Shown: positions 1 through 11,617 of the stretch, in pieces
Position numbering within the stretch: position 1 is the first letter of the stretch
Layout of the letters: each line of letters starts with the position of its first letter
Assembly (NCBI RefSeq): GCF_020171115.1
Contig: NC_058094.1
Coordinates: 190,567,501 to 190,631,500 of the forward strand
DNA from: Neogale vison
Lineage: Eukaryota > Chordata > Mammalia > Carnivora > Mustelidae
Length of the DNA stretch: 64,000 nt
Reading direction: 5' to 3'
Position numbers and translations under genes: made by a program
The notes under the pieces: generated by a model
Database searches by the model: none
What the model was told of the DNA's origin: nothing
What the model saw: only the letters and a program-made list of their open reading frames with translations

Positions 1-53
1 ACCAGAAGGGAGGAAAATGGAAGGCAGGTGCATGGGAAAGAGCACTTTCTGGG

Positions 54-264
54 CAGTAGTCTCAATTCTGAACAATTTTGCCCCCCCCCCCCACGACTAC
101 CCAGAGAACATTAGGCAATGTTGGGTCATTGCAACTGGAGGTGGGGGGGGTTGCGACTGGCATTCAAGGATGCTGCTGAATGTCTTAGCATGCTCAGGAC
201 AGCCCCCACAACAAGGAACGACCCAGCCCGAGTATCAATCATGCTGAGGCTTGAGAAAACCTGA
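54..264 (+). mobile_element. MER20 hAT-Charlie DNA transposon fossil
   Basis: A non-autonomous hAT-type transposon of about 210 bp, close to the full MER20 length. It opens with a degraded 'cagtagtctcaa' terminal repeat. It carries the C-run and G-run block, the diagnostic 'gacagcccccacaacaa' segment, and ends in the 'gaggcttgagaaa' region. The C run is expanded to 12 bases and a second run of G follows about 50 bases later. The element is dead and ancient; MER20 copies are known to be reused as regulatory DNA in some mammals, but nothing here shows that. A short open frame through it is incidental. Confidence 0.85.
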
Positions 265-1485
265 TACCTTACAACGTTTTTCCCGTGCCCACCCCCCGCC
301 CCCCGGTCTTGGTAGCACTATTCTACTTTCCATGGCTGCATCTGAAGACAACTGCCAGTAGATTTAGAGGAGAAAAAAAAAAAAGAAAAAAAAATACCGT
401 AATGTCTAAAAATAAAACCATTTTTATACTTCAAGGAACAAACAGAGCGATTTTTTTTTTTCGTGACTCTCGGTGCTTGAACATTTCCAAAGGCTGGGAA
501 GAGCAGCCCTGCAATCTATACATAGCTCCCGGCCCCTCAGATCCTGCCTGCACCACGCCGCGCCTGGCCTCTCTTGCGCTGGCTGCTGCAGCAAAAGATA
601 AGACCCTTAATTTATGAAAGGATGCTATTCCTGGCAGGTAATAACCAGAAACTTCCAGGAAAGGCGGCCTTCCTAATGCCCAGCCTCCCTTCCATCCTAT
701 CACTCAATCCCTGTCTTTGGGTCCCTAGATGGTCCCTCCTCATTTCAATTTTCCTGGGCCCTAATTCCAGTCCTGAAACCCCAGCAAAGTGTCTGTGCCG
801 CTTTGTCCCAACCCCTCTGACTCTGATTGCAAAGATAAGACAGAAAATGAATTTCCTAACAAGCAATTTTTTTTAAAAGGCAGAAGGTCCATGTGCCATT
901 AAGAATCCGGAGCTCGGGCTGGCTATTACCTCAGACCAATCACCTCCTCGTAATTTTCTTTCAACAAATGTCTGTGAAGGCTGCCGGGCTACAGCAGAAA
1001 TTTGTTTAATGACAGTCTCTGGAAAATTAAACACTCTGGACAATGGTGATGGATGCATCTCCCCTCCAGCCCACCCTCCATGGCCTCTTTTCTGACCGCA
1101 GACCCAGCAGCCACACAGAGGCCCGGGTACAGATGAATGCCCCGGGCCAGAGGAATCAATCTCCATTTTACGCGTGCTCTGTTGCTTCCCATTTCCCTCC
1201 GAGTCCCCTTCATCTTCATTCTCTGTCCCCAGAACCCAAAGCGGTACTGGCTTGGCTACAACGTTGGGGTAATATTTTTACCTTCCTGCTCTCCTTTTCC
1301 TGACCGTGTTACGTAAGGAAGATCCCAGCTGCCCAAGGCAAGGAGGTGGAGGGAAAGAAGAACGCTGAATTCGTGACCAAGACTCCGTCCTCATTTCTCC
1401 CCTGCTGTGTAGTCTCAGCAGGATTCACTGTCCTCAGGACAACGGCACACTGTCCCTCAGGAGGGCAGGGCTAAAACCCAGGCCT
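265..1485. other. single-copy non-coding stretch with CNE-like core
   Basis: No repeat or gene recognised. The part from about 555 to 1060 is compositionally complex and looks like a conserved non-coding element. It holds two AGATAAG GATA-factor sites (596-602 and 833-839) in similar local context (a 'gca' or 'gcaa' lead-in followed by 'gataagac'). A homeodomain-rich stretch around 945-1040 has several TAATTT, TTTAAT and AATTAAA cores. A TTACGTAA PAR-bZIP/NFIL3-type palindrome lies at 1309-1316. The short open frames on both strands overlap each other and have no protein-like content. Function is inferred from composition only. Confidence 0.4.
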
Positions 1486-1615
1486 GCTCCTTCATTTCCT
1501 AGATGAAGAACTAGGTTTGGGCCTGGAGTGACTTGTTCAAGGTCATGCATTTAGGTAGTGACTGTGGTAGGGCCCAACTGTCACCGGAACTCAGGCTCTC
1601 GGAGGGGTCTGGTCA
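1486..1615 (-). mobile_element. MIR SINE fragment
   Basis: Degraded MIR core read on the minus strand. The top strand shows the reverse-complement hallmarks 'agatgaagaacta', 'gtgacttgttcaaggtcatgc' (one base beyond the quoted core omitted) and a following 'ggaactcaggctct'. Divergence is high, so the ends are approximate. Confidence 0.45.
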
Positions 1616-2394
1616 TGAATTTTTAAACTCAAGTGGGCAATTTTTCCTTTTGTCTTATGAGTCTTTCCTTTCGTCTTATTCCCCGACCCTAGGCAAAGGA
1701 ACCCACTCAAACTGAGGTTGGGATCTCGGGTCTTTTCCTCTTTTAGCTTTGGCCTTCACTAGGGATTGCCCTTAAACCTCACAAGAGTAAAGCCTTCCCT
1801 CTCCTGCCTTTCCCCTTACTGTGGGCAAGGAGAGGATGGAGAGGAAGCCTGGCTCTCGGTGCCAGGACCCCTCCCCAGAGGCGGCATTTGGGCGTGCTCC
1901 CAGTACACCAAGGGGAGAGCAGGAGAAATACGATCTACTCCACCTGCTTGCCTGTCATACACACATTTCTGAAGGCCAGAGGCCTGTCCTTCAAGCTCCC
2001 AAACCACTATTACGTTCAAATTCCCATTAGACTCCTAGGATTTATACTTATCTCTATATCTAATGCAATGGAATCCCATCACTTACTGTGTTTCCTGCTT
2101 TTTAAATTAATTGTGTCCTAATTCCACCCAGGCTGGAGAAAAATAAATCCTTCTGTATCTTAATCTACTGATTTTCCTGGGATCACTCCTGGTTTTGTTG
2201 GAGTGTCTAGAAACATGTAAAAGGTACTATGTATTTTCTTTCCATTAAGCCAAAAAGGACCAGGGCTTGGAAAATGACAAACAAATGGTTGAGACATTCC
2301 GGGCATCTATGCTCAGCCTGTCTTTCTTCATGTTCCTTAACACTATGGAAACTGCTGCTTCTATTTCACTTGGAGGGGATACTTTCCTTCAATT
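1616..2394. other. single-copy stretch, nothing recognised
   Basis: Ordinary mixed-composition sequence. It holds several overlapping short open frames (60-77 codons) on both strands, which is the chance pattern. No repeat family, RNA gene or clear motif cluster is visible. Confidence 0.5.
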
Positions 2395-2405
2395 TAAAGA
2401 ATCTA

Positions 2406-2592
2406 GGGGCGCCTGGGTGGCTCAGTGAGTTAAAGCCTCCTTCGGCTCAGGTCATGATCCCAGGGTCCTGGGATCGAGTCCCCGCATCGGGCTCTCTGCT
2501 CAGCAGGGAGCCTGCTTCCTCTCTCTCTCTGCCTGCCTCTCTGCCTGCTTGTGATCTCTGTCTGTCAAAAACATAAATTTAAAAAAAAAAAA
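2406..2592 (+). mobile_element. CAN-SINE (tRNA-Lys-derived, mustelid-type)
   Basis: Complete carnivore SINE. It has the tRNA-like head 'ggggcgcctgggtggctcag', an internal A/B-box region, a pyrimidine-rich middle and an A-rich tail. A 10-bp target-site duplication 'taaagaatct' lies at 2395-2404 and 2593-2602, so this is a retrotransposition by L1 machinery into the plus strand. Open frames through it are not genes. Confidence 0.97.
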
Positions 2593-2602
2593 TAAAGAAT
2601 CT

Positions 2603-4764
2603 GAGTGACTCCTGCTAGATGGGCCTGCAAGCAGCACATCTAGGCTCTTGACACTTTTGGTAACTGAAACCCACGGGCCGGCCGATGGGAGGGACGCGGG
2701 GTCATGGGCAATGCCGTTGGGTGGACGTGGCAGCCTTGGAATAGGCTCCAAGGCTCACAGCTGGGGTGGCTGCTGCTGTGCAGCAAATCAACTTTCATTT
2801 TTCATCCGTAAGGGTGAAAGCAACCAGCAAGACTGACTCAAACAATTAAAATCACCTGTTGTATCTCCTAACAGAGGGCTGAGATTTGGGAGTCTTAGAG
2901 TGATTTTTGAGCTCAAGAGGGAAGCAGCGGAGTGTGTGTGGGGTGTGGGGGGGGTATGCATGGAAGTTGGTGGCAAGCAGAGCTAGAGCCAAATCCTAAA
3001 CTGACCTTTTTCATTGTGTGACTTTCAGCAAGCTGAGTCCACACATTCCTATACGTATCATCAAGGTACAATTTTGCACATTTCTTTTTGGGTGTGGCTT
3101 GAGTACAGAAGAGGTGCTTTCTCTTGCTCCCAGCCCCAGAACACCCAAATGCAGCCCCAGACACAGGGCAAGAAATATTTTGTGAGTGAATGAAGTCTGT
3201 GCTTCAAATGAAGCGCCCCAGTGTGGCAAGGTGATCAGCTTCTCTCCTTTATCAACAGTCTGCTACATGTCATGTCGCTACAGACCAGGACGACACAAAG
3301 CCCGAGGCTGGCATGGCGGCCCAGGCATATAGTGTGGCCCAGAACTGAGGACTGCCCACTGTGGTACCACGTCCAGCCTTACTTTTGGGAGACACAACCA
3401 AACTGAGCAGTTTTATAACTGTTTGTTATAAAACACGTGGCTCTTCCTCCAATACTGTTAGTAAGACTCCTGAAATCAAACCTGAAGGAACTAGATCACA
3501 GTAGAGGATGAATGGTTGGCAGAGCCCCAGGGGCAATTTACATATTTAAAGAAATTGGTTACTTTGAAAGACTGGCATTTCAACAACTGTAACAGACTGG
3601 CATTTCAACAACTGTTTGGGGGCTCCAACTGCAGAAAGTAGGTGACGGGTCTCTCAACTCTGCTGGGAAGCCGGACTTGAACTTAAGCTAAATAAGGCAT
3701 GTCAGACAACTTCAGATTGTTATGAAACCCGAGCTTCATCTCTTCGTGCTCCATCACTTTCCTTGGCTGTTGGTAAATCTCTGAAGAGCTCAAAAGGCAA
3801 ATCAGGAAAAAGAAGATTCTGAAGTCTCTCTCTCTTTTTTTTTTTTGCCACTTGTTAACCAAGAAGATAAGCTCCTTTGGGTTCAGGTGAGGCTTCAAGA
3901 TTAAGTCCAGGATTCATAAATGTGTCTTCCCTCTGCCCCAGAAAACAGGAAACTGGCTGTCTCTTGTCACCTGCACTTTAGATCCAAGAATAGGATGATT
4001 TTAAGACTTTCTGAATCTCCTTCTAGCTGCCATCCTGCAGCATCCAGGCCTTTGACAGTAATGCCTACTCTTCCCCATCCAATCAATAGGACTTTAAGCA
4101 AATCACTTAACGTAACCAGTCAAAAAGAACCATCTGTAAATCAGGTGCAGAAGGCAATGAAAACCACGTCAGCAGCACACGAATGGCGTTCTATGTTTGA
4201 GAAGTTGAGTCTCTGATAAGAACGGTATACTTTGCCATCTTTTTCTCACCCCCATCCAGGAAGCACTGACAAGAAAAGCAGCCAGAGCGAAAACACCTTG
4301 CAACAAAAAGATAATGTTGACATCTATTTCAGACCCTGGTTGGATCCCACTGCCTAGTTAATAATACTTGCCTTGAAAGAGTTGGCTAGCCATCCTCTGA
4401 AGCCCACTCCCAGTCCAGACTGTAAATATTAACTATGGTCTATAAAGCAGTCAGTCATCATCTCTCCCACAGGGCTGTTTGGAGAGGCCCTAGGAATGAG
4501 ACAACCCCTGCAGAGCAAGTAGGAGCCTTTCTCTACTAGACTGAATGTGAAAGAGCTTTTCTGAATGGCATGTGTACCCGAGTGTACATTCTGAATGTCT
4601 GATACAAACAGAGCTGCAGAGTGAGTGCATGAGCTTTTGCACGTGCAAGGTCACGGACAATGGGCTAGAAGGACAACAGTGACTGAGAGCAAGGCAGCCT
4701 AGCCACATTCCTGAAGGTTTTGTCTGGCCAGCCCCGGAGCTAAGCGCAGTACCTGTCCTAGTCC
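2603..4764. other. single-copy stretch with minor low-complexity tracts
   Basis: No gene or interspersed repeat recognised. It contains a GT/G-rich tract at about 2933-2956, a T run at about 3836-3846, and a two-copy 25-bp tandem duplication listed separately. Short open frames of up to 98 codons (for example 3920-4216) have no recognisable protein character. Confidence 0.5.
3569..3615. repeat. two-copy 22-bp direct repeat (25-bp period)
   Basis: A 22-base unit starting 'agactggcatttc' occurs twice, at 3569-3590 and 3594-3615, identical and separated by 'aac'. A perfect short tandem duplication of this kind usually reflects recent replication slippage or end-joining repair. Confidence 0.95.
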
Positions 4765-4885
4765 TAGAGATGCTATTGTCTCCATATTACCGAGAAAGGG
4801 CACTTCAAAGATGGTAAGAGCTTTGCTCAAGGTCACACAGCTAGTAAGTATCAGACTGGGAACCGAGCAGAAGCTCCAGGGGACA
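4765..4885 (-). mobile_element. MIR SINE
   Basis: The top strand reads as the complement of the MIR core: 'gtctccatattaccgaga', then 'caaggtcacacagctagta' and 'tcagactgggaacc'. This 'cattttacagatga ... ggtcacacagctagtaa' arrangement is the MIR/MIRb signature. About half of the element is retained. Confidence 0.75.
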
Positions 4886-5184
4886 GCAAAGCACATACTC
4901 CTTACTGCTGTCTTTGAGGTGTTCCCTGGGCCGTACAGGCTGGGATATGGACTCCTGCAGGGCTTACTTCCCAACGTCTAGAGGCAGGCCATACTGCTGA
5001 GCTCTGCCTTCCCTCCCAGGCAGATGCATAAGTAGGTGTCACGTGCTCTTAATTTCCTTACTTCCTCTCTTCTGTTGGGTCTCCTACCTCTCACAGCTGG
5101 TTTTCTGAAGGAAGGTGAATTCATAGCAAGGTACTAGTTAGAAAATTTCTCACTCTAGATTAGAATTAAAACTGTCATATAATT

Positions 5185-5407
5185 CTTTCTCTCTCTCTTT
5201 TTTTTTTTAAAGATTTTATTTATTTATTTGACAGAGAGAGATCACAAGTAGGCAGAGAGGCAGGCAGAGAGAGAGAGGAGGAAGCAGGCTCTCGAAGCAG
5301 GCTCCCTGCTGAGCAGAGAGCCTGATGCAGGGCTCGATCCCTGAACCCTGAGACCATGACCTAAGCCAAAGGCAGAGACTTAACCCACTGAGCCACCCAG
5401 GCACCCC
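5185..5407 (-). mobile_element. CAN-SINE (tRNA-Lys-derived, mustelid-type)
   Basis: Complete minus-strand SINE. The T-rich tail lies at left ('aaagattttatttattt'), then a purine-rich middle, then the complement of the tRNA head 'ctgagccacccaggcacccc'. The target-site duplication 'catataatt' is at 5176-5184 and 5408-5416. A small duplication in the middle ('gaagcaggctc' occurs twice) is peculiar to this copy. Confidence 0.96.
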
Positions 5408-5439
5408 CATATAATTATTTCTTAAGGGGCGAATATACT

Positions 5440-5550
5440 CTGACCCTCAGGATCACCCTCCAACCCTTTATTGAAGTCCTCCAGCTTGACACTCAGTGAG
5501 GCCCAGCTCTGAATGGTGGCCACTAGTAAATACTTATTGAATGAATGAAC
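5440..5550 (+). mobile_element. L2 LINE 3' end fragment (tentative)
   Basis: The only recognisable part is the 3'-terminal 'gtaaatacttattgaatga' stretch, which resembles the L2 tail 'caataaatatttgttgaatga'. The upstream sequence is too diverged to place. Confidence 0.35.
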
Positions 5551-7319
5551 AGTGAATGGGTCAATCAGCTGATGGACTGGAAAGTGGGTAGGTCTTAAAA
5601 TCACTGTACGAGAACAATATAAAAGAAGCTGGCAGGATATACTAAAATATTAACTATTAATGTCTACAATAGCCAAATCCATTGTATTGGCTTCCAAATG
5701 CACTTGGAAAGCACTGCTTCCCAGTTGAGTCCCCTGGATGTAGGCCAAAGCTTGTCCAATCCATGAGTTACTCCCAAAGTGTGAGGAAGGAGGTTCATCA
5801 GCTTCGCACACCCCTTTGGGAGCAATTGAGAAAATGAATAGTCTGCTGCTCCATGAGATCCAAGTGGCCTAACGAAATAATGCGACTCCACAAGGGCCTA
5901 AATTATGTTTGGGGATTATGTTGCTCATTAGGTAGCATCCCTGCTGTGAGGAGAACTGGTCAACCCAATGCAAAGAGAGGTGGGAAACACAATTAGTCAG
6001 TGAGCGGCCATGAGCGGTCTCACTAGATTAGAACTGAACAGACCATCCTATTGCATAAGGTCCCCCAGCCCTCAGGCCAGCTGTCACCGACCAGGGAGTG
6101 GTCATGGCCCCGGATGTGTCTAAAAATGCTATGTGGGCTATTTGGGGCCCTAGGAAGTCTTGTTAATAATATCAATAGCAGGCCAATGTTAGGAAAAGTC
6201 AAAAGCCGCGTTTTTCTTCCAAATTACAGATTCAACAAATTTTATTCCACAGGCATATATTGTAATGTTTTATAAGGTGCTTTTTTAAGATAAAAAGAGT
6301 TGAAAGCCTACCTGTGTGCAATTCCCCCAAGTTAAAGCTAAAATTTCCTAACCTTTGAAGGTTGATTTCTCTTATACTGTCATTAAAATTACTTATGCCT
6401 TTAATTTGCTGACTTGCATTTAGTGAGAAATGTCCCAAGCCACACACTGTGCTCCATTACTCACTCTCCTGTTCTGGGGCATTGCTCCTCATGAGTTACA
6501 CCGTAATTGAAACACCCCTAAAACAGGATAAAATCATCTTCTACAGGATATACTCAGATATATAATTTAAGTAAACTTGGCTCCGTTTTCTGCTCTCAAT
6601 GAGAAATTCTATCATTCCAACTATGTCGTATTTGCAATTTCAGCTGTTTCCCAATCAGGCAAGTGCAGGGGGAAAAAAGAAAGAAAGAAGAAGCCAGAGC
6701 ATGTTCTCTAGTGGTAAAGGTTTGCTTCCTCTACTGTACAATGAGGGCATGTAGGAGAATTCAGTGACTTTTCAGACAGACTTCCTATTGGTGAGGTGAG
6801 ATTATGGGTACTTTTAGTTTTTTTCTCTCCATCTCCATCTTTACCATGTTATTAGTCATTGGAAAAGGTCAGAATGGAAATGAGTTCCTGTCTTCCCTAT
6901 TGCCCTTGATCCATTAGCATCAATTTTATAGTTGATACATTGAGTCTTAATGCAAAATCTGAGTAAGATGGAAACACTGGCCATGATCATCACACTACTG
7001 AGTGCCAACGTATAGCAAAGGAAGGTGGGTGCAAGTTTGGAAAGAGAAGTGTCTCCTTTAGAACAGGGAAGGTGGCTTTTTGGGATTCATTTAAGAGGGT
7101 CAACCTCCTAGGACCAGGACTGGCTGCCTGAGTTGTAATGCGTGCTCTTGGGAAAGGGGCCTATCATGGATGAATTTGTGGCCTTAAGTAAAATTCATTT
7201 ATCTTCTCAGTTTCATAATCTCCCAATCACAGCACTACTATAGACTTTACAGAGTTGTAGGATTACATTACAAACACATGGACAGACTCAATACATAGGT
7301 CCTCGGCACGTGTAACTGG
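5551..7319. other. single-copy stretch, nothing recognised
   Basis: AT-rich, ordinary sequence with no open frame above 75 codons. No repeat family could be assigned. A short A/G tract (about 6672-6690) is the only low-complexity element. Confidence 0.5.
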
Positions 7320-7450
7320 AACACAAATCGAACACATGAGCTGTGTGACCTTGGGTACACACGGAATTAGCTCCATGAAAAGGAGAATGGCATTACATAT
7401 CTCATAAAATTCTTTTAAGGACCATCTGTAGGTATCAAATAGTAACTGAG
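7320..7450 (+). mobile_element. MIR SINE fragment
   Basis: The MIR core 'gagctgtgtgaccttgggta' is clear and sits at the expected distance from a degraded 'attagctccatgaaaagga' (the usual 'tcagtttcctcatctgtaaa' block). The 3' end fades into unrecognisable sequence. Confidence 0.5.
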
Positions 7451-7634
7451 CAAATTTTGTGTGCCAGGGACTTTTGTGTCTATGTGTCTCTCCTTAAGGA
7501 TATGAATGGCCATCAGAAAGCTCTAATACAAGGTATTGTTTCAGGAAACCACATATTATACAGAAGAATTTGCATGGGCTCAGGTGACAAATATGTGCCG
7601 AGTTCTAAGACGACCTGCTCTTTAGAAGGTAAAT

Positions 7635-7775
7635 CTCATTCATTGATTCGTTAAACATTTATTGTGTGTGTGTGTATTAGGAGGCAGGCGAGGCACTATT
7701 AGACACAGTTTAATAAAACATGGCCCCTGTCGATGCATGAGAGAGAATTTCCACGCAGTTAGCCGTTCAGTATCT
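7635..7775 (-). mobile_element. L2 LINE 3' end
   Basis: The top strand is the complement of the L2 3' terminus: 'attcgttaaacatttattg', a 'ggcgaggcactattagac' block and 'aaaacatggcccctgtcg'. A short (GT)n at 7664-7675 has replaced part of the usual sequence. Confidence 0.55.
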
Positions 7776-10700
7776 TTAACTAGAAGCATTTGTTTCCTTC
7801 TTTTCCTCCCTACAGGAGATCTCTGATTAACTGGGAGACAAGTGAAAATCAATTCAGGGGTTGGGGGGTAAGTGCTAACAGAGAGCAAACAGAGAGCAAC
7901 GTGCCTGATGCTCTCGCGTCATTTCCAGATTCACGGACGCAGGTGAAAACAGCGTGCTGGGACTGAGAAGTCTATCTACTTTCTAATGGAATCTTGAAAT
8001 GCAGGATAAAAAAATGCTAATAATTTAGACCGCATGAATTGAAAGACTCTGTAATTTGGAGTAGGGTGGCTTCTGCTTACTCTTGTTGGGGCACAGGGTG
8101 GGAGGCTAGAGCACTGAGGAAACACTACGGGAGACACAGCTGGAAGGTTCTACGGGCATGTGTTTTTGTTGACTGGGGAGAAAGAATGAGCAGAGAGACT
8201 CCGGAGAGCAGAGACAGAGCACAAGGACAAGAGCCAATTTTGTTCTTTTCTCTAGGTCTCAGACACCCAACAAGCTCTTGGATGTTGCCAAGATAAAGGT
8301 TCCCTGTAACTGTTCAGCCCGCTGAGTAACTCGGCAGCACTCTCCTGTATGCTCCATTCACCTGGGAGTGCCCCACATCAAGCTCGGTGGCCGGCACAGA
8401 AAAGGCTCTGTAAACATGTGTTGACTCGGCAGATGAATGGGAAATGCCTGTGTGATGCCTCAGGGTTCCTCCCGCAGGCGACAGAGACAGTGAATAGAGA
8501 AAAGCCTGCCCAGAGCTGGTGCTCCAGCCAGGGCTTGGGAATTTTGTTTGGACTGGCCTTGAAAGGACAAGAAGAATCAGTCTTGCTCTTTACAGCACCC
8601 CAGAGAGGCTCACTGAGGTAACCCTTGCCTCAAAGCAGCTCAGAGTATGTGGGGCTGGCAAGGACCTTTCATGCCTCTCACAGGCTGAAGGCCAGGAGCA
8701 ACTGTACTCCAGGCTTGCTTGGAAGGGACTATTCATAGTGTCACAGATTTTGTGTAGATGAAACTTTACAGGAACAGGAAGCAACTGTGGCATTTTCAAG
8801 GACACTGATCTGTTTGATCCAGGGCATCCCAAATAGGAATGATTAGTCCCCTTTTTCTAGGAAGACCAGGCAGTTTCTAGTTGAAGAACTGGGAGGAATC
8901 TAGGAACCTAACTCTATATTCTTCTCTTAGAACATGGGTTTTCACCAACCCTCCGAGATGAGAAATTAGTGGGGAAATTATAATCGTATGAGCAACAGGG
9001 ACCCAAACTTGTCCATCCACACGCACCTTAAAAAGCTTCCTGTGAAATGTTTCCTCAGCTTGGGTGAGCTATTGTGAGAGGCACGTGACCAACCCAAGTC
9101 CTTAGGAGGAGAGAGATCCAGAAGCAGGGCAACAGGATAAGGGCAAAGCGCTTCTGCATGCAAGGGCTGGACCTCTGTGGGGAGAAGGGCAATTCCATGA
9201 CACTCTTCTAGGCACGGGAACTTGGGGAGGTTGGGGGTCTCCCAAGAGGGCAGGGAGCTGGGGAGCAGAATGCAGGGGCAGCTGAGGGTCCCAGTTAGAC
9301 AAGCAGTGATCTTGTGCTTTCTGATCTGCGATTTCTACACTGTGTTCAAAAGAAGCAAGGGAATCCCCCTCAGAAGACCAAAGGCCAAGAGTTCAAGTTG
9401 TCCCCTCCCACTGGAAAGGGAAAAGAAGGGTTTGGCTGTGGAAATGTTTGAAACATGCTGATCTAGTTCTTCTGGCTGGATCCCAGGGGCTTTGGGTGGG
9501 TAGGGGGCTGGATAGAGCCCTGTGGTATGGTAGCCAAAGGGGGCTGGGTTTGGGGGAGGTGTCTCACTCCTAGAGGAAATCTGTAGCATCAGATAGTGGG
9601 AGTAAGGTCTTAAAAGAGATTGGGCCCGCCCAGCGAGGGACAAACAATGGGGAGAACTGGGGACAACTCAGAGGGCAAGTCACGTTTTCACGTTTCTGGA
9701 ATTCTGCAAATCAGGTTTGTTATGTGCAAATTTAATTCAGTCCTTCCCTCAACCTACAGAGTAGGACTGAGGCTTCTGAAGTACTTTCCCAACTAGCTCA
9801 GGAGCCAGAGTGGTCTAAGGAGAGGACATCTTCCTATTAGAAATAGCAGGCAGGGAAGGGCACAGGCTTAAGAGCATTCGCACCATACCCACCCCTCTCC
9901 CTGCACACACTGGGGAACCCAACCTGGAGGGGGAAGAGAACCTCTGGGCATGGCTAGAGAAGGCTGAGAGCTGTTTCCTTTGGGCCAGCACACAAATTAA
10001 TAACACTGGGGTTATTTCTGCTTTGGTTACAACTAATTGAAATGACTGAAATGGAAATGAACATGTGCTTTTGATGACTAGGAGATAAGAAAGAAACAAT
10101 TAGCATGAAGGTTAATAATGGGCAAAATAATTTTTTTTTCCTCCTTGACAACACAGATGCTCGTGAGAGGAAATGTCCTTGAAAATCTCCTCGATTTTGC
10201 AGTCCTCCATTGGAGACATGAGAAAAAACTTCAAATAGTCAAGGGCCAGATAAATTCTAAAGAGAACTTATTACAGAAGTCATTCAAGGAAGGGTTCGAG
10301 ACCAAAACCCAGGTGGTCCCTAAGGTCTGAGGGTGAGAAAACTCTTCCCCCCTTTCTGTCACTGGCGGGAGATGCCGGGCATGCAAGAAAGTTACTGTTC
10401 TTCCATCTTGGAATTTCCTGTCCCTGCTCAAGCACAGTGACCACCACTGCTGCAAGCTTCTCCTGAGAGGATACTGAGGTTTTGCCCTGTGTCTTCTAAA
10501 AAAAAAAAAAAGGTACCCAACTAACTTAACTGCAAAGTTGTGGTGAGCCCGTTCTCTCTCTCTGATAGCCTTACTCAGTGAGCCAGCCTGCCCGTTATCT
10601 TGATCACAGGGCATGAAAGCACCAGGTGTGGCTAACAGTTCAGTGGACCTACAGAGGCCGCCTACGGAGTGGGAGTCCATGCCCCCAACACGGACACTCC

Positions 10701-10853
10701 CAGAATCATCTCTTCACACTCAACACCTCAAGGGCATTTTTCACTTACAGAAACATGCCGTGTTATGAGGCTCTTGGTGGTCTAATTAGAAAGTACACAA
10801 CTCAAGGGTATGGAGCAAAGTTTCTAAGAAATAGAGCCTTTGAGACTACTCTA
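7776..10853. other. single-copy stretch, gene-free
   Basis: About 3 kb without a confident repeat. A weak L2-tail-like segment lies at about 8370-8435. A potential G-quadruplex at 9486-9507 is listed separately. Two long chance frames overlap here: 102 codons at 9335-9643 minus and 149 codons at 10231-10680 minus. The second reads phenylalanines through a T/A homopolymer and shows no domain-like pattern. Confidence 0.5.
9486..9507 (+). other. potential G-quadruplex
   Basis: Four G runs (4, 3, 3 and 5 bases) fall within 22 bases with loops of 4, 1 and 2 bases, fitting the standard G3+N1-7 pattern on the plus strand. It lies outside any recognised repeat. Function unknown. Confidence 0.6.
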
Positions 10854-11617
10854 AAAAACATAAGAAGGTGCACGTGTCCCTTTGGATCACTACGTTTGTA
10901 TCTTTAGGGTAAATACCCAGTAGTGCAATTGCTGGGTCATAGGGCAGTTCTATTTTCAACATTTTGAGGAACCTCCATGCTGTTTTCCAGAGTGGTTGCA
11001 CCAGCTTGCATTCCCACCAACAGTGTAGGAGGGTTCCCCTTTCTCCACATCCTCGCCAGCATCTGTCATTTCCTGACTTGTTGAATTTAGCCATTCTGAC
11101 TGGTGTGAGGTGATATCTCATTGTGGTTTTGATTTGTATTTCCCTGATGCCGAGTGATATGGAGCACTTTTTCATGTGTCTGTTGTGGTGATGCAACATG
11201 GGGGCTTAAGTGGGTAGGAGAAGAATCCATGAAACAAGATGGGATAGGGAGGGAGACAAACCATAAGTGACTCTTAATCTCACGAAACAAACTGTGGGTT
11301 GCTGGGGGGAGGGGGGTTGGGAGAAGGGGGGTAGGGTTATGGACATTGGGGAGGGTATGTGCTTTTGGGTAAATTGGAAGGGGAGATGAACCATGAGAGA
11401 CTATGGACTCTGAAAAACAATGTGAGGGGTTTGAAGTGGCGGGGGGGTGGGAGGTTGGGGTACCAGGTGGTGGGTATTATAGAGGGCACGGCTTGCATGG
11501 AGCACTGGGTGTGGTGAAAAAATAATGAATACTGTTTTTCTGAAAATAAATAAATTGGAAAAAAAATAAAAATAAAACAAAAACAACAACAACAACAACA
11601 ACAAAAACATAAGAAGG
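10854..11617 (+). mobile_element. young L1 insertion, 5' truncated and 5' inverted
   Basis: A perfect 15-bp target-site duplication 'aaaaacataagaagg' (10854-10868 and 11603-11617) brackets the insert. The right part (about 11190-11602) is a carnivore L1 3' UTR in plus orientation, ending in an A-rich (AAC)n tail. The left part (10869 to about 11186) is L1 ORF2 C-terminal sequence in the opposite orientation. Its minus-strand frame (10846-11199) reads reverse-transcriptase tail motifs such as 'YHLTPVRMAKF' and 'DPAIALLGIYPKD'. The two halves meet near 11186-11190 with the intervening ORF2 end lost. This is the classic twin-priming product. The 3' UTR carries G-rich blocks (11297-11338, about 11440-11461). 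Confidence 0.95.

Noticed and set aside
2401..2600. tRNA-like promoter sequence suggesting a tRNA gene
   Set aside because: It is the tRNA-derived head of a CAN-SINE, followed by SINE body and A tail. The same applies to the other ten copies.
3569..3615. Short direct repeats as a CRISPR array
   Set aside because: Only two units with a 3-base spacer in a mammalian genome; a tandem duplication explains it.
10231..10680. 149-codon minus-strand open frame
   Set aside because: Includes a run of F residues from a homopolymer and no protein-family pattern; overlaps other frames.
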